Shown here piece by piece: positions 34,959 through 42,429 of a stretch of 64,000 nucleotides of DNA (position 1 is the stretch's first letter; the number at the start of each line of letters is the position of its first letter). A model generated the notes under the pieces. The model did no database searches. It worked only from the letters and a program-made list of their open reading frames with translations, and was not told the origin of the DNA. This stretch comes from Alistipes sp. (lineage in GTDB: Bacteria; Bacteroidota; Bacteroidia; Bacteroidales; Rikenellaceae). The stretch covers positions 87,138-151,137 of the forward strand of contig JAFZFP010000021.1 in NCBI GenBank assembly GCA_017555905.1, read 5' to 3'. The position numbers and the translations under genes were made by a program.

Positions 34959-35006
34959 ATTGTCGTTTCAACCCAAGATAAAACGAAACCTTATAAATAA
35001 TAACGT

Positions 35007-37103
35007 ATGAAAAAACTATTTTTTGCTATGTCAGCATTGACTATGGGTCTTGCAAGCTGCGCACAGTCAGACCTTGCAAACAACCCTCTTTTGGCGGAGT
35101 GGGATACCCCATACCAGACTCCACCATTCTCACAGATTAAGGTAGAGCACTACGAGCCAGCTATCGACTACGCTATCGAGAAGAATCGCGAGGAGATCGA
35201 CGCTATCATCAACAACCCTGAGGCTCCTACCTTCGAGAATACTATCGTTGCTATGGAGCAGGCAGGTGCTTTGCTTGACCGTGTAACTGGCGTATTCTTC
35301 GTGTTGAACAACTGCATCACCTCTGATGCTATGCAGCAGGTGGCTTTGAATGTTACACCTAAACTCACAAAGTTCTCTAACGACGTATCTCTCAACCCAG
35401 AGCTCTTTGCTCGTGTGAAGGCTGTTTATGAGCAGCGCGAGAGCCTCGACCTCGACGTTGAGGATCGTCAGTTGTTGGAGGAGACCTACAAGGGCTTCGC
35501 ACGCTCTGGTGCTTTGCTCGAGGGCGAGGATAAGGAGTTGTACAGCAACTACACTACAGAGTTGTCAAACCTCACTCTTACCTTCGGTCAGAATGCTTTG
35601 GCTGCAACCAATGCCTTCACCCTTAACATTACCGACCCTGCAAAGGTTGAGGAGTTGCCAGACTTCGTAAAGGATGGTCTTGCAGCAGATGCTAAGGCAC
35701 GTGGCGAGGAGGGTTGGACAGTTACCCTTCAGGCTCCAAGTTATGGCCCATTTATGACCTACTCTACTCAGCGCGACATTAAGGAGGAGTTGTACAAGCA
35801 GTATAACGCACGTGCTTTGGGTGGCGATAACGATAATATGGAGAACATCCGCAAGATTACCGACTTGCGCCTTAAGATTGCTAACTTGTTGGGCTACGAG
35901 TGCTATGCAGACTACGTTTTGGAGGATCGTATGGCAGAGAGCCGTGCTACAGTCAATGGCTTCCTCAACGAGTTGTGCGACGCTACTTTGGACTATGCTA
36001 AGCGCGATGTTGCTACCGTTGCTGAGTATGCACACTCTCTCGGTTTCGAGGGCGAGCTTATGCCTTGGGACTGGGCTTACTATAGCGAGAAGTACAAGGA
36101 GGCTAAGTACTCTATCAACGACGAGCAGATTAAGCCTTACTTGCAGTTGGAGAGCGCAAAGGATGCAGTCTTTATGCTTGCTAACCGCCTCTATGGCCTT
36201 ACCTTCACTCCAGCTCCTGAGATCGAGGTTTACCACCCAGAGGCCACTGCTTACGAGGTAAACGACGCTGAGGGCAATATGCTTGCTATCCTCTACCTCG
36301 ACTTCTTCCCACGCGAGTCTAAGCGTGCTGGTGCGTGGATGGTTGAGTTCCGCGGTACAAATGTCACTAACGGTGTTGAGCAGCGTCCTTTGGTACAGCT
36401 CGTGATGAACTTCACTAAGCCTACTGAGAATGCTCCATCATTGCTCACCTTCGACGAGTTCACTACCTTCCTCCACGTGTTCGGCCATGGCTTGCACGGT
36501 ATCCTTGCTAAGGGTAAGTACGAGTCTATCAACGGCACATCTGTAAAGCGTGACTTCGTTGAGTTGCCATCACAGATTATGGAGAACTGGGCTACAGAGA
36601 AGGAGTACCTCGACCTTTGGGCTAAGCACTACCAGACTGGTGAGGCTATGCCTGCTGAGTTGGTTGAGAAACTCGTAGCAGCAAAGAACTACCTCGTTGC
36701 TTACTTCAACGTACGTCAGCTCTCATTCGGTATGCTCGATATGGCTTGGCACTCATTGACTACCCCTTACGAGGGCGACATCCTTGAGTTCGAGCGTGCA
36801 GCATTGGCTCCAACACAGATTATGCCTGTAGTAGAGAATACCGCTATGGGTCCTGCCTTCACCCACATCTTCAGCGGTGGTTACGCTACTGGCTACTACG
36901 GCTACAAGTGGGCAGAGGTTCTTGCAGCCGACGCTTACTCTTACTTCCAGGAGAAGGGTATCTTCTCTAAGGAGGTTGCCGACAAGTTCCGCTATGAGGT
37001 GCTTGAGCGCGGTGGTCACGAGCATCCTATGAAGCTCTACGAGAACTTCCGTGGTCACAAGCCACAGACTAAGGCTCTTATCGATCAGATGAACCTTGAG
37101 TAG
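35007..37103 (+). CDS. M3 family peptidase paralogue with altered zinc motif (HVFGH)
   Basis: This 698-residue lipoprotein has a good lipobox (GLASC, Cys18) and aligns with the upstream Dcp-like protein along its length. The family zinc motif HExxH reads His490-Val491-Phe-Gly-His494 here, because codon GTG (36477-36479) stands where GAG is expected. The third ligand Glu in DFVELPSQIMENW is kept. The catalytic Glu that activates water is thus missing, while zinc binding may remain. It may be an inactive, substrate-binding or regulatory partner of the upstream enzyme, or the base may be a sequencing or strain-level change. The reading frame is fully intact. Confidence 0.92.
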   Translation: MKKLFFAMSALTMGLASCAQSDLANNPLLAEWDTPYQTPPFSQIKVEHYEPAIDYAIEKNREEIDAIINNPEAPTFENTIVAMEQAGALLDRVTGVFFVLNNCITSDAMQQVALNVTPKLTKFSNDVSLNPELFARVKAVYEQRESLDLDVEDRQLLEETYKGFARSGALLEGEDKELYSNYTTELSNLTLTFGQNALAATNAFTLNITDPAKVEELPDFVKDGLAADAKARGEEGWTVTLQAPSYGPFMTYSTQRDIKEELYKQYNARALGGDNDNMENIRKITDLRLKIANLLGYECYADYVLEDRMAESRATVNGFLNELCDATLDYAKRDVATVAEYAHSLGFEGELMPWDWAYYSEKYKEAKYSINDEQIKPYLQLESAKDAVFMLANRLYGLTFTPAPEIEVYHPEATAYEVNDAEGNMLAILYLDFFPRESKRAGAWMVEFRGTNVTNGVEQRPLVQLVMNFTKPTENAPSLLTFDEFTTFLHVFGHGLHGILAKGKYESINGTSVKRDFVELPSQIMENWATEKEYLDLWAKHYQTGEAMPAELVEKLVAAKNYLVAYFNVRQLSFGMLDMAWHSLTTPYEGDILEFERAALAPTQIMPVVENTAMGPAFTHIFSGGYATGYYGYKWAEVLAADAYSYFQEKGIFSKEVADKFRYEVLERGGHEHPMKLYENFRGHKPQTKALIDQMNLE

Positions 37104-37105
37104 TT

Positions 37106-37262
37106 CTTTGTTGTTATAACAGAGCATCTACTGCCTCTAACGAAGCCGTCTAACAAGGCTACTTTGGCGTTGCACTCGTTCTCAAAATGCTCATTTACGC
37201 TCAGTAAACTCCGCTTTTTCGAACTTCGTGCGCCTAAAATTAGCGCTTGTTATACAACTTCT
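37106..37262. repeat. Dispersed intergenic repeat, copy 1
   Basis: It starts with a 39-base box (37106-37144) that matches 58768-58806 at 36 of 39 positions. It ends with a 59-base box (37204-37262) identical to 58913-58971. The DNA between differs. The end box contains a small hairpin (GCGCCTAA/TTAGCGC). Both copies lie just after a stop codon. The ORF here (37164-37400) shares a peptide with ORFs in the second copy only because of the repeat. Confidence 0.75.
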
Positions 37263-37290
37263 AAACATAGCGAGGGAATTAACTCTCGCA

Positions 37291-37331
37291 AAACAATCAC
37301 CCCAGGATTTTGTCCTGGGGTGATTTGTTTT
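37291..37331. terminator. Strong bidirectional terminator
   Basis: ATCACCCCAGGA (37296-37307) pairs with TCCTGGGGTGAT (37313-37324), flanked by AAAACA on the left and TTGTTTTC on the right. It lies between the convergent M3 peptidase and lptD genes. Confidence 0.9.
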
Positions 37332-37336
37332 CTTAT

Positions 37337-37424
37337 GGAGTTTAAGGAGTTAAGGATTTGGTTTAGCGCGATAACTTTCGGGTTGCGCAAGCCTCCTTAA
37401 ATTCCCTAAACTCCTTAAACTCCC
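37337..37424. repeat. Intergenic long-palindrome repeat, copy 2 (inverted relative to copy 1)
   Basis: The right arm (37393-37424) read in reverse complement matches the left arm of copy 1 (1148-1179) at all but one position. The centre holds TAGCGCGA and TTGCGCAAGCC. The left arm (37337-37361) pairs imperfectly with the right. It lies just before the lptD stop. Together with the terminator and repeat above it fills the 352-base gap 37104-37455. Confidence 0.65.
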
Positions 37425-37455
37425 TTCAAGCACCCGTCGTAGGGCGATGTTGGGC

Positions 37456-40110
37456 TTAGTACATATAGTCGTACTGAGAGTAGCTCTTGTCGTACTTCAG
37501 GTCGGCCAAGGATGCGGCCTTTACACCGATGTTGAAGGCCCAACTCTTGTGGTTGCCGAATGGGATCCACGTGAAGGACATCTGCCAGCAGTGGAGGTCG
37601 CGGGTGAATGAGAGCGAGGTCATAGACATCTTGCGCGAGGTGAAGTCGTAACCTGAGGTCGCCGTAATCATCATCTTTGAGGTTAGGCGCACGCTGGCGT
37701 TGAAGTTCACCGTCTGCTGGATGTTCTTCTTATATCCCGTCGTACCATTATTTATATATTGGGCATTATAACTGATGCTATAGTTGAATCCGAAGTTCCA
37801 CGGTATGGAGAAGTCATAGTATTGGCCCGCCATCCATTGTCGTCGCATTGCAGGGTTGAGTTGGCCGTAGGGGTCGGACCACGAGTTGAAGTACTCGGCA
37901 GGGAATGAGGTGATATCGTTACCTGCCACTTGCGACCTATCCTCGCGCGACTTAAAGGTGTAGCCAAAACTCCAACTTGTGCTCTGCACACGGCCCGGAA
38001 GACCACGCTTCCACATCAACTTATTGTAGCGCACACCCTGTGGTGACACCTCGTATGGGTCGAGCGTGAGCGACAGGTTGAGGGCTATATTTTGGTAGAT
38101 GGTGGTACGCAACTGGATTGGGAGGTTCGACAGACGCATAGAGTCCGCCAAGAAGTTATACGAACCGTTGATAGATATCTGGTCGATAATCTTTATCTTC
38201 TTCACCGTATCCTTGGTGCGCACCTTAGCCTCCAACGACTGCGAAAGACCAAAGGTGAGGGATAACTGCTGGCCACTTCCAGGAACGCCATAGGCGTTGT
38301 CGGTAAATGGTGAGTAGACCTTGAACCTACCCGTAGTATCGGTCTGCACGCTCTCGTAGAAGCCATACATCTGGCGGCTGAAGTCGGGGGCGTAACTGAA
38401 GCCTACGTTAGGGGTGAGGGTATGGCGCACGGCCTGCAGTTTACGTGTCTTCTTCTTAGCCACGTAGGTACCATAGACAGTGGTATTTGCCGATACCGAG
38501 GCGTTGTAGTTGTAGAGTCGCCAGAAGCCATACTCTGGGTCGAGGGTCTCCACCGTCTTGGTCTCGTTGTTCCACTGCTGACTCACCTTCTTGAAGTACC
38601 AGCGCTCGGTATAGTTGAACGATGGGCTTACGTTGATGTAGTTGAAGAGCGAGAGCGACGTAGAGATAGGTATGGTATGCTGAATACCATTCTTCATCTT
38701 GTTGAGAGTCTCCTTGGTGAAGATAGCATCCTCGGTGGTGCTTACGGTGTTGGTCATCTTCATCGAGTAACTCATCTTAATCTTCTCGTACCAACGGGTC
38801 TTGCCTATAGCCTCCTTGCGCTTGAGGGGATAGAAGCTCGCTACGTTGAAGGCGATGGTTGGCATCGTCACCGAGATAGTCTTATTCTTTGAGTTCTGCG
38901 ACACCGACATATTCAACGACAACGAGAATGGCGTACCCTCCCAGTTCTTCGAGTAGGAGATAGACGAGTTGGTCTGTGTGGCGAGGATGTCGTTCACGGT
39001 GGTTGCCGAGTAGCGGCTATAACCACTTGAGGCGAGGTTCACCGAGGCGGAGAATGTAGAGCCGGGGTTTGCCTTGGGGTCCTGCGAGTGTGTCCACTGG
39101 ATTTTGTAGTTGTTCTGCTGCACGAAGTCGGCCTCACCCTTCTCACCTGTGCGGATAGCCGAGAATTGGAGGTTGAAGTTACCGCGGAACTTATAACGCT
39201 TCACGTACTGCGACACGGCAGAGGCCTCCCACGAGCCGAGGGTGTAGATACCGCCACGGATGGCGAGGTCCATATATTCGCCGAGTTTGAAGTAGTAACC
39301 CAAGTCGCGGATGAAGAAACCCTTGGCATCCTCACCGTAGGTAGGCATCAAGATACCCGACTTAGGGCCTACGTTGATAGGGAAGAAGGCCTCGGGGATA
39401 CCAGGGAAGTAGATTGGCACATCCTCAATCACGAGGTAGGCATATCCTGTGATAATCTTCTTTCCTGGGATTACCTTTGCCTGAGTCATTGCCAAGTAGA
39501 AGTGTGGGTGGTCGGTATGGTCGCACGTGGTGTACATACCGTTACCGATGTGGATGGTCTCGTCGGGGTGCATCTTCACGCTACTACCGATAAGCCAGCC
39601 ATCGCCCTCCTGTGTTGCGATACCCTTAATCTTTGCCTTGCGCGACTCAAGGTTGTAGGTGATGGTGTCCATCGAGTATGGCGAGCCACCATCCGAGAAC
39701 TCGGGGTGTGAGTTTATCACACGGCCATCGATGGTGTCGGTGGGGTAGCCGTGGGCAAAGACATCCTTAGTCTGCATATTCACCCTCATATAGTCGGCCT
39801 TGAGGTTCATACCCTGATAGGTCACATCTCCACTCTTGTAACTATATATCATCTTGTTTCGGGCGTCGAAGACCACGGAGTCGGCAGCCTTACCGTTGAT
39901 GATGTCCGAGAACATAGGGGCGCTCACCGAGCGACGGTTGCTTGAGTTGTCGGCGGTAGTGTCCCTCTGGGGTGTTGTGACGGTTGCGCTATCGCGGGTC
40001 TGGAATAGTCCAAAACCACCCGCTCCAGCCTCCGTCAAGCCAAAACTTAGGCAGAGGAAGGTTGCAACGAGCAACGCTGAGGTTAGATATTTTAAGAAAA
40101 TATGTCTCAA
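37456..40110 (-). CDS. lptD: LPS assembly outer-membrane protein LptD (Bacteroidetes type)
   Basis: The 884-residue outer-membrane protein has an N-terminal signal sequence (to about residue 28), an OstA/LptA-like beta-jellyroll region (about 70-230, with AKIKGIATQEGDGWLIGSSVKMHPDE) and a long barrel ending in Tyr. It matches the putative LPS-assembly LptD proteins of Bacteroidales, including VPIYFPGIPEAFFPI. It should insert lipopolysaccharide into the outer leaflet. The partner LptE is not in the window. It is transcribed away from the amidase gene. Confidence 0.88.
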   Translation of the reverse strand: MRHIFLKYLTSALLVATFLCLSFGLTEAGAGGFGLFQTRDSATVTTPQRDTTADNSSNRRSVSAPMFSDIINGKAADSVVFDARNKMIYSYKSGDVTYQGMNLKADYMRVNMQTKDVFAHGYPTDTIDGRVINSHPEFSDGGSPYSMDTITYNLESRKAKIKGIATQEGDGWLIGSSVKMHPDETIHIGNGMYTTCDHTDHPHFYLAMTQAKVIPGKKIITGYAYLVIEDVPIYFPGIPEAFFPINVGPKSGILMPTYGEDAKGFFIRDLGYYFKLGEYMDLAIRGGIYTLGSWEASAVSQYVKRYKFRGNFNLQFSAIRTGEKGEADFVQQNNYKIQWTHSQDPKANPGSTFSASVNLASSGYSRYSATTVNDILATQTNSSISYSKNWEGTPFSLSLNMSVSQNSKNKTISVTMPTIAFNVASFYPLKRKEAIGKTRWYEKIKMSYSMKMTNTVSTTEDAIFTKETLNKMKNGIQHTIPISTSLSLFNYINVSPSFNYTERWYFKKVSQQWNNETKTVETLDPEYGFWRLYNYNASVSANTTVYGTYVAKKKTRKLQAVRHTLTPNVGFSYAPDFSRQMYGFYESVQTDTTGRFKVYSPFTDNAYGVPGSGQQLSLTFGLSQSLEAKVRTKDTVKKIKIIDQISINGSYNFLADSMRLSNLPIQLRTTIYQNIALNLSLTLDPYEVSPQGVRYNKLMWKRGLPGRVQSTSWSFGYTFKSREDRSQVAGNDITSFPAEYFNSWSDPYGQLNPAMRRQWMAGQYYDFSIPWNFGFNYSISYNAQYINNGTTGYKKNIQQTVNFNASVRLTSKMMITATSGYDFTSRKMSMTSLSFTRDLHCWQMSFTWIPFGNHKSWAFNIGVKAASLADLKYDKSYSQYDYMY

Positions 40111-40127
40111 AATTCAATAATTTTTTA

Positions 40128-40135
40128 TAACTTTG
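40128..40135 (+). promoter_or_regulatory. Possible amidase-gene promoter -7 (TAACTTTG)
   Basis: TAACTTTG lies 129 bases upstream of the amidase start. A small GCCGAC/GTCGGC hairpin follows immediately. The -33 area lacks a clear TTG. Confidence 0.45.
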
Positions 40136-40225
40136 CCGACCGTGTCGGCAAAACGGCCCACACATAGGGTATTGTCACACTTCCGAGGGGTAAAGCCCTT
40201 CGTGGGAAGGTGGCATTACAACTTG

Positions 40226-40233
40226 CAAAGATA
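40226..40233 (-). promoter_or_regulatory. Possible lptD promoter -7 (TATCTTTG)
   Basis: On the minus strand TATCTTTG lies 116 bases before the lptD start; no good -33 box was seen. Confidence 0.42.
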
Positions 40234-40263
40234 GTAATAATTTGGACATAATCGCTTTATTTT

Positions 40264-41400
40264 ATGAGAAATCTCATAATAGTTATACTCGCTGTGCTGT
40301 TGCTTCCGTTAGGAGTAAACGCCTCGACGGTGCAAAATGTTGCGTCGTCGCAGCCAAAAAGGGTTGTAGTTATCGACCCAGGCCACGGAGGTCCACGACC
40401 AGGAAAGGTGCAGCGCGATATAGCAGAGAAGGATTATGTGTTGGATGTGTCGAAGAGGGTGAAGAAACGTCTTGAAGAGAAGATGACCGATTTGGATGTC
40501 TACCTCACACGCAGTAGCGACTCGGCATACCATAAGGGTCAGAACGACGATAACAAACTGCGTGCGCAGTTCAGCAATAAAAAGGGTGCAGACCTCTATG
40601 TTGCTATCCACGCCAACGCCTTGGAGAATCCATCGAGGGGTGGTTGCGAGGCGTGGGTGCTTACCCTCGACGAGAAACTAATGTCGCAGAATAGCAAGGT
40701 GGGTGAGCGTTATGCCGACGATGGCGACTTCATCGACCCCAAGGATATCGACCGTAAGTCGCAGGGCTTTATGATGGCTCTCTCGCGCCAGTTGGAGAAT
40801 GAGCCCTTCAGCCGTTTTATCGCTCAGGAGTGTTGCGACAACTTGGCAAAGAGGTGTGGCCTCAAGAATTTGGGTGTCAAGGCTGGTACGGTATATACGG
40901 TGTTGTACTATAGTGAGTGTCCAGGCGTTATTGTAGAGTTGGCCTACCTTACTAATGCCGACGACTACAACTATATGATGTCGAAAAATGCTAAGGATGA
41001 GATGGCTACGGCAATTAGCGATGCTATTATCACATACTTCAATACGCTCGACGGTATGCACTCTACGGAGGGCGCAGAGAGCGTGGAGCAGAGTGTAGAG
41101 AAGCAGGAGACGGCTGAGACCACAGAGACCACTGCCAAGGAGGAGCAAAAAGAGTTGAGTGAGGGCTATACCATCCAACTCATATCGAGCAGCAAGGAGG
41201 TGGATATCCACGATTCGCAATTCAAGAGTTATAAGGGTCGTGTGCGTCTGGTTATGGGTAGTGGTAGTTACAAATACAAGTATTGCTACGGAGCATACGC
41301 CACCTTGGCGGAGGCTAAGGCCGACTTGGCGGAGGTGCGCAAGAGTTTCAAGGATGCCTATGTGGTGCGTTTCCGCGACGAGGCGATAGTAACAAAGTAG
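40264..41400 (+). CDS. N-acetylmuramoyl-L-alanine amidase with SPOR domain
   Basis: The 378-residue exported enzyme has a signal peptide (to about residue 20), an Amidase_3 zinc domain (about 30-265) and a C-terminal SPOR-like domain (about 300-375). The zinc ligands are His41 (DPGHGG), Glu55 and His116 (AIHANA), and the catalytic Glu is in VIVELAYLTN. A Glu/Thr-rich linker separates the domains. It cuts the stem peptide from peptidoglycan; the SPOR domain binds denuded glycan at the division site. The MCE gene follows by 33 bases. Confidence 0.93.
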   Translation: MRNLIIVILAVLLLPLGVNASTVQNVASSQPKRVVVIDPGHGGPRPGKVQRDIAEKDYVLDVSKRVKKRLEEKMTDLDVYLTRSSDSAYHKGQNDDNKLRAQFSNKKGADLYVAIHANALENPSRGGCEAWVLTLDEKLMSQNSKVGERYADDGDFIDPKDIDRKSQGFMMALSRQLENEPFSRFIAQECCDNLAKRCGLKNLGVKAGTVYTVLYYSECPGVIVELAYLTNADDYNYMMSKNAKDEMATAISDAIITYFNTLDGMHSTEGAESVEQSVEKQETAETTETTAKEEQKELSEGYTIQLISSSKEVDIHDSQFKSYKGRVRLVMGSGSYKYKYCYGAYATLAEAKADLAEVRKSFKDAYVVRFRDEAIVTK

Positions 41401-41433
41401 AGTGACGTTGAAAAAAATAAAAAAAGTATAGTT

Positions 41434-42417
41434 ATGAAGATTAAGAGAGAGTTAAAGGTTGGCGTTTTTGCCGTTTTGGTAATTGCCGTTGCGTGGTGGG
41501 GCATTAAGTGGCTCGGAGGCCAAAATGTGTTGCTCACAAACAACATCTACTACGTCTATTACGACGACGTATCGGGACTTCAGGAGTCTTCGTTGGTTAA
41601 GTTGCGTGGCGTGAAGATCGGTAATGTCACCGACATCGTGCTTGAGCGCGATAGAGTGTTGGTGGAGTTGGCCGTGGAGACTAAGTATGAGGATATGATA
41701 CCTTCGAACTCCATTGCCGAGATTGGTGCTGCGGGCCTTATGGGTGGCGTGGAGATCGTCATCAAGCAGGGTGACTCGGCAGAGCCTATCGCCAACGATG
41801 GTTTCCTTGAGGGTAGCGTGAAGCCAGATATGATTGGTATGTTGGCCGACGGTGGCTCGGCACTCATCGAGGAGTTGAACGCTACGGTGGAGAGCCTCCA
41901 CACTATGCTCGACGGCAACAGCGAAACTATCACTTCGTTGGTTGCTAACTTGGAGTCTGTAACAGCAACTATCGACAAGGTCTTGGCATCGGGTCAGATT
42001 CAGGGTGCTTTGAACAACCTCAGCAGTTTCACCGATACATTGGCCGAGAACGAGGCACGCATCGACTCTATGTTGGCTAACTTGGATAACTTCACAGGTG
42101 AACTTGCAGAGGCGGATGTAGTGTCGAAACTCACCACTACCGTAGAGTCGCTCAATGGCGTGTTAGCTGAGATTAACAATCAGGAGGGTACCGTAGGTAA
42201 GTTGCTCAACGACAGCGAACTCTACGACTCACTCAGCACTGCTGGCGACAATCTCGGACTCTTGCTCGAGGATTTGAAGGCTAATCCTATGCGCTACGTA
42301 CACTTCTCATTGTTCGGCACTTCAGAGGAGAAGATTGCCGAGAAGGAGGCTAAGCGCGAGGCTCGACGTGCTAAGCGCGAGGCTAAGAAGGGTACTACAA
42401 CTGAGAGTGCGGAGTAA
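41434..42417 (+). CDS. MCE/MlaD-family lipid transport protein
   Basis: The 327-residue protein has one N-terminal membrane helix (about 9-28) and one MCE domain (about 36-115, with YDDVSGLQESSLVKLRGVKIG). A long helical region follows (about 140-285), then a highly charged Lys/Arg/Glu tail. MlaD-like proteins form hexameric rings in the periplasm that pass phospholipids between membranes with an ABC transporter. The ABC partner is not in the window. It lies between the amidase and mutS2 genes. Confidence 0.9.
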   Translation: MKIKRELKVGVFAVLVIAVAWWGIKWLGGQNVLLTNNIYYVYYDDVSGLQESSLVKLRGVKIGNVTDIVLERDRVLVELAVETKYEDMIPSNSIAEIGAAGLMGGVEIVIKQGDSAEPIANDGFLEGSVKPDMIGMLADGGSALIEELNATVESLHTMLDGNSETITSLVANLESVTATIDKVLASGQIQGALNNLSSFTDTLAENEARIDSMLANLDNFTGELAEADVVSKLTTTVESLNGVLAEINNQEGTVGKLLNDSELYDSLSTAGDNLGLLLEDLKANPMRYVHFSLFGTSEEKIAEKEAKREARRAKREAKKGTTTESAE

Positions 42418-42429
42418 CGTGGTGTTGGT

